Assembly: GCA_015501595.1 (NCBI GenBank)
Contig: JADNRX010000093.1
Coordinates: 99,063-163,062 of the forward strand
Reading direction: 5' to 3'
DNA from: Hymenopellis radicata
Taxonomy: Eukaryota > Basidiomycota > Agaricomycetes > Agaricales > Physalacriaceae
DNA: 64,000 nucleotides
Shown piece by piece: positions 12,094 to 24,042 of the stretch. The notes beneath the pieces were generated by a model. It saw nothing but the letters and a program-made list of their open reading frames with translations. It was not told where the DNA came from and searched no databases. Position numbers and translations under genes: made by a program. Position 1 is the stretch's first letter, and each line of letters starts with the position of its first letter.

Positions 12094-13381
12094 TCACAAC
12101 TTCGTGCGGGAGGGCTTGCCCATGAGGATCTGATAGATCTTGTCTCCAAGCAGATCAGGCTTCTCTTGAGGTATCTGTCAGGAATGAATGGTTGATTCGT
12201 TCGAACGGTTACACATCAGCGCTCACCAAATGGCCACAATCCTCAAGGACCTCAATAGAGGCGAACTGGCGCTTCCCAATGATGACATCGATAGCTGTTC
12301 TTGGTCTAGAAGGCGATAAGCATTGTACATTTCGCAGAGTAGCTCATAGAACCTACAGAAAGTCGTGCTTCCCCGCAACGATAAGATGAACGGGATGCGA
12401 GCTGCACGCGTGATCCAGGTCATCGACGGATCTACCGTCCGCATCTCTATACATCGCCTGTAAATCTCGTACATCAGATGGAAGCGCTCCCGACAGATGA
12501 CCGTAGTGGCTTACGGCTTCCTCGTCACGCGTGCAAGCTAAAGAAAGACCATTGTATGGTATAGCGCGCGCTGATGATCCGGGGTGCGGACGAAGAGCGT
12601 GTTTCTGTAATCATGGTTTACGCACGACGCAACACAGGAGAGGCGGGAAGGACGTACAATGAACAGCATTCGCACCCGCGGGTCCCAGGTGCTCATCGCC
12701 TTGTGTGCTAAGAAGTACGTGGTGGCGGCTTCAATGCCAGGCCACACGTCGCGCCGCTCGTATGCAGTGCGCACTAATCTAGAACGCAGCTCTGGAAGCT
12801 CTAGCTCCGTCGGTGAAGGATTAACAACAATCATGGGATCGATGAGTATGAGTGACGCCCAGTTGTATTCGGACGCAATAGCATGAAGATGTGTTCTTTC
12901 GGAATGTTAAACATCTCCTTCCCTCGTAAGAAGTAGACGGACCCACATAGATACCCCACCCAAGGAGTGGCCAATCCCGACGAGCCTCCGCCGACGGAAT
13001 TTCGGATCGTGCGCGAGGAAGTGGCGCGCAGCAAACGCGTACTTTTCACAAGTGACTAGCAACTTTTCAGCACTCCACATTAAAATGCAGAATAGACATA
13101 CAATTGCAGTAGAATTCTGGGCGTCGTAGTGTGACTTCGTTAAGAGCAGCTGACGCGCCATGGTTCGGGCAATCCAAAACCCACGCCTCCCGTACTCCAC
13201 TGGATGCGCGGCTAAAAACACGTTCGAGGGTCGGTTCCCAGCATTCCTTATGGAAACCCGTCGAATGCATGAGGAAGAGGGTCAGTCCATCCTTGTCGGA
13301 GTGTTCGGTCCAGTATCGCTTTGCGGTCAAGAAGAACGGATAGTCATCTGTAGGCGAAATAGTGAAAGACTGCGAAAACAT
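12094..13381 (-). CDS. Alpha/beta hydrolase
   Basis: Six exons (introns 13056-13101, 12896-12946, 12605-12657, 12306-12356, 12175-12226) sum to 1035 nt, 344 residues, fully open. The nucleophile elbow is GHSLGG; the catalytic His is probably in EDCGHL near the end. The N terminus (FTISPTDDYPFFLTAKRYW) and LILIDPMIVVNP resemble Agaricomycete Lpx1-like hydrolases. The protein ends Ser-Arg-Thr-Lys-Leu, close to but not a canonical peroxisomal PTS1. The start chosen is the first true ATG (13381); the frame is open a little further upstream but only through a GTG. Substrate unknown; esterase or lipase activity is a family-level guess. Confidence 0.82.
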
Positions 13382-13762
13382 AGACGGCTGTACAGAGGAA
13401 AGGGACACTACAGAGTCCGGGGTGTTGGGCCCTAGTACGTGATGCTAGTCAATTGTCCAGATCCCAGGATGGAAGTAGGAGACCAGAAGGCGGTCACAAT
13501 ATAAACGTCAATCCGTAAATAGGTATACTTTCCCGGACGATACCGAGATGATTCTGCGTGCGTAGGGCCGTAGGCGAACTGGCTTGTGTTGATGGAGATC
13601 GACCTTGGCGAGCGCGAACTTCGTTTTGGAAAGAGAGCAGTGATAGACCCACGTGTCGGTACGAATTCTGCAGTGCTATGAAGACTAGGCGTAAAATAGG
13701 ATATACTATACAAGTAGGTTAACCAATACAATACCGCGATGGATAAATTACCAAGGAAAGAG

Positions 13763-14836
13763 TTAAAACATGGCCATCCAGCCCATCGAGCGACCGGAGG
13801 GACCACGACAGTAGCCTGCTTCAGGTGCGTCAACTTCGAATTTGATAGAGCACTTCATGGTGTTTTTGGAGTAGTTGACCTCCATGGATTGAATTTCGAC
13901 ATCGACCTGCCCCAGTTTCACAGACTTGGAGAACGACGGTCCACCTGTGTACCATATTTTAACGACAGTCGTTACGAGATGAAATGGTACGTACCACCGC
14001 GTGTCCACGAATTGCCCTTGAGACCTTTGTACTCGTCCCCGAAAAGGGCTACCGCTTGAGCGGAGTTCTGTACAGGAAGATAACTTAATAAATGAGCTAC
14101 TCAGAAGGCCGGGTATAACGCACAAATCTGATAATGGTTACGGTGCTGGTCGGTTTGTTCTGTGGTGTGGGCTGGATGAGGACGCCTTTTCCGGAGAAGA
14201 GGGCGTCGAATTCGGCAACTTCAAGGACTTCGTCGACCTTGACAGACTTGGTGGTGCCTTGGAATTTGCAGGTGTCTGTTTTGCATTCCTTCTTCAACCT
14301 GCAGAACGCGGTTAGAGGAGATGCAGCACGCGGGAAAAAGCGCGCACCGGTCAAAGATCTTCTTAATCTGCATTTTGCGCTTCTTTTCCTCTCCTTTGCT
14401 TGGACCAGCACTGGCGGCGGCGGTGGGCTCCGTGACAGTGGACGTCCGAGCGCGTTTAGCAGGGGGTTCCGACGTTTTCTGAGCGGCGTCGAGCTGGTCT
14501 TCTAGCTGCACAAAAGCCTCAGAGACAGTACGTTGCTGAGAGAAAAAAGGGAAACGCACCTGGAAAATGCGCTGCCGCATGGCCTCTATTATCTGCAACG
14601 CCCATGAGGGCCGCAACGCGTGAGGATGACAAAAAACGCACCGTCGCGCTCGCGCTGAATTCCTTGGTGAGATCCACGTCTTCTACAGGGCAATCAGTGC
14701 CTATCATTCGTGTACACGCGTCCTGCTTACCCCCGTTGGATGTCGTGATTGTCCGTTTCCGAGGATTCTTGGGAGCCTTCTGGGGTTGGTTCTCCTTCCC
14801 GACGGCGGGAAAGGCGAGGGTGGACTGCGCGGACAT
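13763..14836 (-). CDS. Unassigned basidiomycete protein with nuclear features
   Basis: I do not recognise a named family. Several exons can be joined: an N-terminal exon starting MSAQSTLAFPAVGKENQPQ with basic clusters (NPRKRTI), a short EDVDLTKEFSASATV piece, a coiled segment, a basic Lys/Arg stretch around KRARTSTV, then a conserved-looking core with LKKECKTDTCKFQGTTK, DALFSGKGVLIQPTPQNK, AVALFGDEYKGLKG and VEIQSMEVNYSKNTMKCSIK. Introns sit at about 14053-14114 and 13966-14013, and others in the N-terminal half are less certain. The basic clusters suggest a nuclear protein. The frame could extend further upstream to another ATG, but MSAQ is the more natural start. The LINE begins about 160 bp upstream of this start. 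Confidence 0.6.
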
Positions 14837-15020
14837 CGTGGAGAACAGTGGCAACAATGGTGGGACGACGGCGGGTGATGGTGGGAAGAAACGGTGAAAC
14901 GGTGTCATAAGCCGACTACGTACAAAGGTACTCAGGTACAAATAATAGTAAACTACTAGATGCCCTCGCCGACAGTCAGGTAAAGAACAGAAAGGAACAG
15001 AGAAAGTAAGTAATGGAAAC

Positions 15021-18000
15021 TCAAGCACCACAGACATGAGCCAGAAACCTTGGTAGGACGATAGGCTTCTGTCTCTGTCCGACACCAAGATCTGTCACCG
15101 GCCGAGTCCTCCGCTTGTAATCACCCCATATCCTACCTGCTAAACGTATTGCCTCGGAATGCCAAATGCTTGCGATACGACGAATGACCCGGTCCCGCGC
15201 ACGCGGCGGTGTGATAGTATTGATCTCGGGCAGTTTGGGCAGGACCCCGAGGTAAAAGCGAGATCGGTTTTGAGGCCACTGTCGGCTATCTCGAAACAGT
15301 GCGTGAATGAGCGAAGAATACTGGGAGACAGCGGAGAGCGGCGCTTCAGCATGATTCAAGATAGTGCGCGTGTGACCCATGAGAGAGGAGACGGCGTCGC
15401 GCCTCAAGTGATGAAAGGTTGGGCAGGTGACGAAAACATGATGAACGGTGTCAAGGGCACCACAACCAAATGGGCACAATGGGGACACGCTGCCAAATCG
15501 CAAGAAGCGAGTATAAGCCGTGTCAAGCTGAGATGAACGCGCATAAAGTTGAACCATGGCGGAATATGCTGATGATGCTCGGAGATACGGGTGAGGTGGG
15601 GCGGGTGGTCATCGTACAATGGCAACAGCAACGTCGTGGCAGGTCGGAAATCTGGAGCTGAAAACACTTGGGAGGTCAGCGCAGCTTCGAGATATTTTGG
15701 AATACTAGACTCTATATACTTATCGTGATCAGAATATAGCATGAAGCTGTCCATAAAGAAAGTAGGTAAAGGCGCAGGCGGAGGGCGGAGCACGAGATGA
15801 TGAGAGGAAGAAGCGAGGAGATCTGCATGTGCATTAGCACGCGCAGAGCTTGATTGAGAATCTGTATGAGCGGGAGTGTGTATGATTTGGGGCAAGGGAG
15901 TATTTGGAGGGCGGTGATGGAGAAGATAGAGAATCCAGCGGTAAAGGGAACGACCAGGAAGCGAGGACCAGACATGTGGGGACTGCACAGTAGAAAGAGC
16001 GGAGTTTAGGATACGGGTACTGGATAGGTAGTCGGTCAAAATTGAATGTTGGCTGGAGGAAGGGTTGTCAGGAAGAGATGCGTAAAGGTCGAGGATGTCG
16101 AGAACGAGTGCATAAATTTCCCCAAGGTAAACAAATGCCGACGACCCATAAGCATCGAGTGTGAATGTAGCTGCAGACTGTGTCGATACAAAGGAGGCGG
16201 TAACCGACCGCCGCTGACGGAAGGCAGGTGCCGCGGGTACCATCGATGCATCAGTCGCCGACAAGTTGGGGTTAGAACGAGCAGGCAAGCGTAACTGGGT
16301 AGAGGATGCGACAAATGCACGAATTGTCGCCTCGGCAACACGCATGCGGGTCATCCGCGGTATAGCCAATTCAGCCAGCTCCACAGCTGTCGCGCCAGAG
16401 GGAAGGCCCACACCGCCGACACTCACGCTGTCATCCACGTCATCAACTCGCCTCTTCCGACCTTTCTTCATCCTTGCACCCTCACCAGTATATCCCAGAA
16501 AGACAGACACTAATGTTGATACGGACAGGGAACCAATCCACGCAACGATTTGCGGCCATTGCTGAGCAAGCGTCGCGCTGCGAAGAGGAAAGGCAGGAGT
16601 GATCACCTGTAAAGGAAGGACCTGTTGAAGAATGGGTTGGGTGACGGTCGGCGGGCGAGCAATATGGCTCAACACGGTAAGCCCCGCCGACTCCAGATTA
16701 GTTATTACACGATAAGAGATGCACTGCTCCTCACATGCGCTGAGCATGCGGTGAACATGGCGTAAAGAAACAGTCCCGGAATGAAGAAAAGAAACATCAG
16801 TGGGTCTGACACTGACATCAAGCAGCGACAGCGTATTATACGCCAGTCGCCAAAGAAAAGGAAGAGATTTTGTAGACATGAAAGCAGCCGCCGACAACTG
16901 AGGTCGCAACGGGAAACAGCAAGAGTTTAGGGAGCACGTCCAATCAGCCATTGTGATCTGCGCCATATTTCGAAAACTTGGAAGATGATGATTCAAATCA
17001 CGAAGCATTCCAGTGACTGCTACCGTGCGATTAAGACGTGCGACAGATGGCCAATCAAAGCCCCAAAGATCAAGAGGAAGGGACAAAAGAGCAGAATTAA
17101 ATGGAAACACACCTCGCAAGTGTTCGTGAATACGACGAGCCAGCAGTCGATCCAGACGCGTCGCGTCATGATCAGAAATAGGCTGAAACGCGAGCTTGGG
17201 CCGAAGGCGGGAAATGATGCACTGGGAGACGACACGCCGAATAAGCGTCAAAGGCATGCGTCGTCGCAGTGGAGGGAACTCCGTAGTGACGATGATCTGT
17301 TCCAAAGCCTGAGCTTGAGTCACAGGGTCATTGACCGTCACCCGCAAGAGCTCAACGTTGTCTGATACGACAGCGACCTCCCGAGGTACCAAAACGGACT
17401 GGTCCACGGCATCGACCGAGTTGACGCGCAGCTTAGGTGGCATCGCAGGAACATTCTGTACAAACAGCGCGGATTTGTCCCAATTGGTGGAAGCCCCGTA
17501 TGCACTTTGAAAACGTTCAGCCATTTCTGTAGTCGTCAGGCAAGAGGGCAGGGAGCGAGTAATAATGATGGAGTCATCCATCGCCTCTACCATGCAAACC
17601 GGGAGGACAATATGATCCGCGGGCAGGTGAGGAGCACCCAAGCGACTCTGAACAGTGCGCAGGGTGACAATGTCGCCCACTCCCCGAAGAGCATCAGCAA
17701 GCCAATGGTTTCCCAGACTGCTAGTGAGGGTGCACTTCAACGGGGAAAGCGGACCGCCCTGCTTGGTGACACCAGAGATGACGAACTCGGGTGTAAGCCC
17801 ATAGAAGGTTTTCACCCGATACGGAACGTTGTCCTGTGCCGACCTGTCAAAGTCAGCAATAGAATTAGGCAGACCATACGCATGGATAGCATCATAAAAA
17901 CCCTCAGGCTCAAGCCTGTCAAAGCCCTTGGCCTGATCGCGCCTAAGCATGAACAACGGCGACCGAGTACGTTCACCCCACGCATTCAGCTGTGAGAGAA

Positions 18001-19980
18001 ATGATGTGAGGTCCCGCCCTTGGACACCAGGTTGTGTTGCTACTTGACAGTCAGGCAAGATCTGGTGACGAGCAAGGTAAGCTATCAATAAAGAATTCAA
18101 CCAAGCAAAAGGAATGTTCATGTTGATGCTGCTCGTGCAGACACCACGATAATTACCTAAATTAGTTGGATCACCGCGCTTGTGAATCGTGGACAGATTA
18201 GAGGCTTTGACACAGGCAGGCCAATGCGAGGTCTGGATTGGGTAATTCCAGAGACGCAGTACCTGCTCGAACGACGAGTCATTGAGAGCCTTGACCATCC
18301 ACTTTTCCCACCCGTCAGGACCAGGAGCAGGTCTTCGATTGCCTCTCCGTACCATGGCCCGGCCCGAGTCAAGAGTCATGAGCTGTGGCCACACGAACGG
18401 GTCCAATGATGTCTGAGCATGAATTCGCCGGACAGAAGGTGTGTCGAACCACGGTTTTCCTGGGGCAGGCCGCGGAGTGCGCCGAAAGAGGTTGGTGAAG
18501 TAAGCAACAGTCTCATTCAGAATAGGCTCTTTCCCAGTCAGAAAGGTCGTCGTCCCATTAGGCTCCACATGAGATAAGGCAGGAGGAGGTCCTCCATCAT
18601 ATGTATTAGGATACAAGCGTTTTGAGGAACCACCAAGGAGGCAAGCATTCACCCGGGCACGTTCAGAAGAGTCCTGTCGCTTCTGGAGTTCGTCCCGCTC
18701 AGCGCGATACCTCAAGCGAGCGAGGGCTGACCGGGTCTTGGTGAAGAAGGCCAGGGTTGTAGGTAAGTATAGGATGGGCAGGGCATACAGAGGATGGACA
18801 GGAGTAGTGACAGGAAGGAGATAGGAATGAACCCAGGCTGCCGAAGAGTAGAGCCGCGGAAGGGTGCGAAGCTTAAGAGCAGCTATGACCCTATTAATGC
18901 GCCGGTATTCACGCAGCAGTACCGAAATTGTCGGATTCCTTGGGCGAGTAGGCGGGTGGCGCTTCCTGGGCCGTAGGAAGTGGTGCTCAGCTGTGGTATG
19001 CAATATCTGTGAAAGAAGTGAATGAATACGCTCATAATCATCATCAGATTGTAGCGGCATGGATGCGACATCAGCAGCTGCAACACATTCATCCACAGCA
19101 TCCGCAAAAGCATGATACCGATACGCTTCAGTCCGTCTCGGGACGAGAAAGCGCGACTGATGAATAACAACACCATCATCCGTCTGAGCGGGAATGTAGG
19201 TGGAATGACCTAATGCTGTCAGAGAAGCCGGAGGAGAGAGAATAAGAGCCGCCGATATTAAACGGTGGTCAGATGCGGGAAAGAAAAAGCCGGGAACCGA
19301 AATGGCAGAGGATGCGACACCAGTGTGTGAGTGAACACAGCGATCAATAATGGCTTGAGAACCATCACTGTACGCTCGTAGGTGTGTACATGACGAGCGT
19401 CATTATCCCGCTGCATGGACCACACATCAACGCCAGTAGCAGACTGAAGAAACGACAAGAAAGCTGTGCGAGCAGCATTATTACCATGAGACGTGCCAGT
19501 GAACTCGCGTGCCTCAGTCGTCGCGTTAACATCACCAACGACTTGCCATGAGTAAGGCGCGTCACGACAGAGTTGTAAAACTCTATCCCAAAACACAACG
19601 AGGTCGTCCAGTGCGAAAAGACCGCCTGGGTCGTATGGAGCGTAGACACCGACTAGGCGATGAATGTAGCCACCACCGCGACTGGTCGGAATGACGATAT
19701 CACGGCAAACGACGCGACCTGCGAGGTCAGCAGAGACATCAACGGGGCGCGTCTGGAAGCGCGCATGTACTCCCATGATAACACCCCACTTTGCGGTACG
19801 GGTGTTTGGTACCGCACGGCCGGGAGACTCAAAAGATCTATAACCATTAGCAAAAATATGGTGCTTCATAGGCATCGAGGATTTAGTCTCGGACAGAAGC
19901 CACGCATCAGGATGATGAATGTTGACGATGTCTGGAAAAGGAAGTATGTTTCACGGCGGCGGCAAAGCCATTCGCATTGA
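15021..19980 (-). pseudogene. LINE ORF2: endonuclease, reverse transcriptase, RNase H-like, Zn knuckle
   Basis: Order along the minus strand: endonuclease (ALNANGFAAAVK, DAWLLSETKSS, VGVYAPYDPG, WQVVGDVNAT, then SDHRLISAAL); reverse transcriptase (block with RRDQAKGFDRLEPEGFYDAI, TKQGGPLSPLKCT, catalytic AMDDSIII in place of the usual ADD); RNase H-like part (GEIYALVLDIL, ILTDYLSS, NAHADLLASS); and a C-terminal CPFGCGALDTVHHVFVTC knuckle. Frame changes occur at about 19930, at about 19372 (each within the endonuclease part) and at about 15558 (before the knuckle). Each is explained by one or a few missing bases. The longest open piece is 15404-19096, and its frame stays open to about 19397. 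Not functional as read. Confidence 0.82.
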
Positions 19981-20280
19981 GTGCGAAGGTGGTGAACGCG
20001 CGAAGTAGGCGCTGAGGACGCCAGTGTGAGCGGAAGACACACCAGAGCCACGATCAGCGTCAGCCGTTTATGAGAGAAAAAGCATGAACCATCACGAAAC
20101 AAATATGTGCGGGAAAGTTTTGAGAGGCGGGTAAGGAAAAGCAAAAGGCATAGAATTGATGCAAATAAGAAATACAACCAGGACGCTCGAGTGATTTTAA
20201 CCGGCAGTCCATTGCAACCCTGAGCCTCATCCCTACACACAGAAGGTTTGCACTCACAAGAGGAAAGGGGAATTTCCGAG

Positions 20281-21765
20281 GGACGCACCTCATTCATCTC
20301 ATCATCACGCCGGGGACGATTTGTGGGTGGACCTTCGCCGACGCGCTGTGAGTCCAGGGGTGTCTGACCGACAAGGCGCGCTCTATTGAGCGCTGCCAAA
20401 CCATCCAGGTCAGCTCTGGCAGCTGTGTGATCACGGCCAACGACGACGAGGCGGCGTTGAATATCTTCCAAGGACGCTGAGAATGTTGCTTTGAGGTCCG
20501 GGCTTACCGCGGCGAACAAGAGCAACATCTGCTTCGTCGTCTTGTCAGATTCAAGTCTGGCAACCTCACCATCAAATGCCATGACGCGAAGGCGAGCATC
20601 AGTAAGGGCGCTGGCGAGCGCCATCGCATTCTGAAGGTTGTTGTTGGCACTGCGAATCTCAGAAATCTGTTCGCCCTGGGTGCGGAGGATTTGAGAGAAG
20701 TTGGCGGCACCAGAATTTACCTGTTCACGTAGAAGGTCGACCTGTTGTTGCATAGCAGTACCGTCATGGGACGGCGAATCCATCTCGAGGAAGCGGGTTT
20801 GTGCCGGGCACGCCGAGCATTGAAGTACCACAGGTAAAGAGGAGTAGACAAAGCAATGTTTGAGGGGACACCGGAGGGGTTGGGGAGTGTGCTGTCGACC
20901 AGTTTCGCTGCGAGATCACAGGTCCGCATAATGACCACGTATGTATCACCGTCGAGCTCCATGCGACTATGAGCAATAACATCCTGACCACCAAAATGAT
21001 TTCTGATGACGGCGTCCATTCCGGCTTTGAAGTGGCCAATGCTGCCACAACCAGTGATGGCGACGTCGTAGCCGAACTTGGGGATGATAAAGCGGGATTG
21101 GTGGGCATGATAAGTTGTCTGGTTGACGATGATGGGGCTCTCGAGCAGCTCCTGGACGTGCTGTCGCTGTAGGATGTCGAAAACGACACGGTCGCCAGAA
21201 GAGACCTTCATGATGAAAGAATGCTGATAAGGCACGGACCGCTGAGCAAGCGCGGCTCGACTCTGCCCTTAACCATCTCTGCACCTTGGTTTCCGGGCAA
21301 GAAGTAGAGGCGCCGTGCCTTGTCTGTGTCACCGATGTTCCAATCGGCGGAGAGTGGCGAATGTGCATTAATGACACTCTTTAGTTGAGCGAGAACGTCC
21401 GGGCGCGGTTCGTTGGAGAAGTCGTCGCGGAGCGAGACGAAGACGTAGTCCACGCTGCGTTTGGTGTTACCAGCGACGACTTTTAGGTCCTGCCACGAGG
21501 GAAGGAAGGGTGGAGGGTCGAGCTTGGACGCAGTGGTGACGATCGAGGGATAGGAGGTGGTGAAATTTTCCAAGGCTGAGCGTTGGGAGGAGCGGTCAAG
21601 TTCCCACACGATAAGCTGTATGCCAGCGATGGGGTTAACTTGTTCGGCGATGGCGTTGTTATCGGGGACGGTCTCACCGTCGGGGCGAAGGATGGCAGAG
21701 TAAAGGGTGGTAGTGTTTGCGGGGGCATTCTGGGATGTGTGAAATCAAATATGATTGTTTTGCGT
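20281..21765 (-). pseudogene. LINE ORF1 remnant (RNA-binding/coiled-coil type)
   Basis: Three overlapping frames read as one protein if single-base gaps are allowed: a first part with AILRPDGETVPDNNAIAEQV and WQDLKVVAGNTKRSVDYVF, a middle part with RFIIPKFGYDVAITGCGSIG, and a C-terminal coiled coil (QQQVDLLREQVNSG, LQNAMALASALTDARLRVM). Position upstream of ORF2 and the coiled coil fit a LINE ORF1 chaperone-like protein. Frame breaks lie near 21230 and 20820. No ATG is found in the first frame, in agreement with 5' truncation. Confidence 0.6.
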
Positions 21766-21822
21766 ATACGGTGATAATGCGGTTTAAATGGGGTTTAGTG
21801 CATCATATAGGGTACAGTAGCA

Positions 21823-21845
21823 GTGGTGGTGGTGGTGGTGGTGGT
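21823..21845. repeat. (gtg)n microsatellite
   Basis: About eight perfect gtg units just outside the 5' end of the LINE. Confidence 0.9.
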
Positions 21846-22339
21846 CGTACGGAAGAAAGAGAGCAATGAGACCGTCACTTTGAGTGACCGTCACTCCATA
21901 ACGCAAGGGAAACTCCCACGCCTCAGACGCGTCTTTCTATCAACGCGAGGACACACGTGCAGGCTAGAGCGATCCACATTGCACTCGGTCACTGTATTTG
22001 AATGTAGCACGATGAACAGTTGGTCGGTTCTGAATCATTCAAATATGCGGCTAACCGAGAACCTAAGGGCATGCCAGATCATACATCAAGGTCGCATGTG
22101 GCGTACTTATCTTCAATTTCTAGTTACAGTATACCGCTTGAACTATGACAAAAGCTACGCATGCAACTTGACTCGTAGTAAGACACGAAATGTTCACGAC
22201 GCGATGATCATTTTTCTTGGAAACAAATGATGTTGAGTGCGTCTTCAGACTATAAATCAAATCACAGATGTGATGATCAGCAACTGAATAGAAGACAGAT
22301 TACAAGCTTGCTTACCGGAACCTGAGGACTGCGGAACAC
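21846..22339. other. Intergenic region, no gene seen
   Basis: No recognisable coding sequence. A short direct repeat gaccgtcact occurs twice at about 21870-21897. Confidence 0.5.
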
Positions 22340-22785
22340 TCACGTCCTGCCAGGATCGACAGCCTGCATCACACACGTCGTCTCGTCTGATGTCGTGATA
22401 AAGATCAACGAGACGACCTTCAAGTTCGCGTCGAAATCAATAGTGCAAGTCAACACCTCCTTCCATTTCTGCCGGCTCTTCCGCCACGTCCACTCCACAC
22501 TCCCCATCACGACAACCCGCCTCACCGACTCATCGACATAACACTGATCCAGCGTCATCGGCGACTTCTCAAAGTGCAATGTGAGAACGTCAAAGTACGA
22601 CCGGACGCCGATGCGCCTGTGAAACGGTGTGCGTTGGGTGTTAGACAGGTAGAGTAGGAATGTTGGATCGATATGGTTTGGTCGGGGGAGAAATGAGAGA
22701 GGAGAGTGAGAGACGTCGTGTTCATGCTGAAAACGTCGCGCAGGACCTTTCTAGCTTCATGCTGAAGGTGCGCGGATGAAGACAT
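22340..22785 (-). CDS. SnoaL/NTF2-like small protein (apparent 1-nt frameshift)
   Basis: Small cone-shaped-fold protein of the SnoaL-like/NTF2-like superfamily, about 148 residues. The first part runs MSSSAHLQHEARKVLRDVF through ISIQHSYSTCLTPNAHRFTG in one frame; the second part, RIGVRSYFDVLTLHFEKSP then SVEWTWRKS and TCTIDFDANLKVVSL, is in another frame with no gap between. A one-base loss in a GG run at about 22613 explains it. The only short GT-AG candidate there is 34 nt and would delete conserved residues. The start is the ATG at 22785, placed 45 bp after a TATA box. Function unknown; fungal relatives are often annotated only as SnoaL-like. Confidence 0.65.
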
Positions 22786-22829
22786 TGTGAAAGACGTTGT
22801 CTGGGGGTTGTTGGTAGGTTCAATGGCCC

Positions 22830-22836
22830 ATTTATA
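22830..22836 (-). promoter_or_regulatory. TATA box of the NTF2-like gene
   Basis: tataaat on the minus strand, 45 bp upstream of the ATG at 22785. Confidence 0.45.
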
Positions 22837-24042
22837 CCGCAACGCGGTATTTATGAACGCGTACTTCGTGTCGAGCGGAACCAAACACTGAAACGATGAT
22901 CAATTGCAGAGGAGGCGCCTAACCCGGTTTGGCTTACTTCGTTTATCATGCTTTCTTGCGAAATGAAGTCTCGGGGTTATGTCTAATGCAAGAAGCCCAG
23001 CATGTTTCAGTTGTATCTCCCCAGCTCTGGGGATGCAAATCAAAAGATATGCGACAGCTGCTTCTGAACTTCTGGCGGCTAAATTACCTGGAAGTACCCA
23101 ATCTGACAGGACGGTATTACGATCAAAGATACGAACTGGGTAAGTCCAGAAGTAACATCTGCCAATCATAAACATCATTGTTGAAAGGAAGGATCTTACT
23201 CACGTAGTGATTTCGCACGCCCCGGACGAGAGAAGGAGATCGTGGAACATGAAGCGAACTGATACGTTAGAGCACAGGTGAAGACTTGGGAAGGGTAGCC
23301 GGATGAATGGACGGATATCTTCAGCATGACATTCCGGCGTGATGTGAGTTGCAACTTGAACATAGGGCCGGGAGTTCCTTGTACTTTGTACGCCTATTCA
23401 ACGGGCTAGTTCGTATGATCAAGAGCCGGAGAAGAAGAAGGCCTAGAAGTAGTACGACGTTAGTTCTGTATCAACCTAATGATTAATAGTTCCCTGGAAG
23501 CGTCCTGGCTTCATTGAATTCGGGAGTGCCTGAAACAACGACGGAAGTAGCATCGCGGTATGGCTAAGTGGGTTCAACGGAATGCGATCCGCAGGTACGA
23601 AAAGTTTAGCTACAGACAGGTATCCGTGAATCAGAAATGATACCAGTATCCGAGATCCACGTACTCACATTGCGCCACTGTTGGTGTCCTGATATCTTCT
23701 TCTACAGCTTCTCCATCACCGCGAACGAGATAGAACCGTTACAACACCGAACCGAAGATCGTCCGTGACAAGGCATGTTGAACGCCCCTCCGTCGCGTCA
23801 TATAAACTCAGGCCATCAAGTCAGCGTTTGAATGAGTACCTTACACCCGACATGGCCCAATTCCATTCGGATTTTCTGGTTCTGCGAAGTTGCCGACTGG
23901 GGTGGAGAAAGTCGTGGCGGTGCTTCCTATTTGTAGTACGGCGACTTGAAAACACACATAATTCGTCTCCGTCTTGCAATGGAATCAGCAATCTAGTCTC
24001 ATTCGACATCAGTTTCAGTAATACATTTACATTTCATATTCA
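22837..24042. other. Intergenic region, no gene seen
   Basis: About 1.2 kb with only short overlapping frames and no motif I can support. Confidence 0.5.

Larger units (their letters stand above)
15000..21765 (-). mobile_element. Non-LTR (LINE) retrotransposon, 5'-truncated and decayed
   Basis: Minus-strand element with ORF1 (about 21765-20280), then an ORF2 with AP-type endonuclease, reverse transcriptase, RNase H-like domain and a C-terminal CCHC-like knuckle, ending at about 15021. No LTRs or terminal inverted repeats were seen. The 5' end has no start codon in the ORF1 frame, so the element is probably 5'-truncated near 21765. The 3' end is not marked by an obvious poly(A), and I found no convincing target-site duplication. 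Several frameshifts separate domains, yet the RT frame is open for over 1200 codons. This suggests either a young element with few lesions or sequence undercalls. Ends are approximate. Confidence 0.85.

Noticed and set aside
14890..15010. Target-site duplication or poly(A) at the LINE 3' end
   Set aside because: No matching short direct repeat found at 21750-21800 and no A-run on the minus strand.
23540..23620. tRNA-like stretch (gcggtatggctaagtggg)
   Set aside because: No consistent acceptor stem or T arm could be folded by eye.
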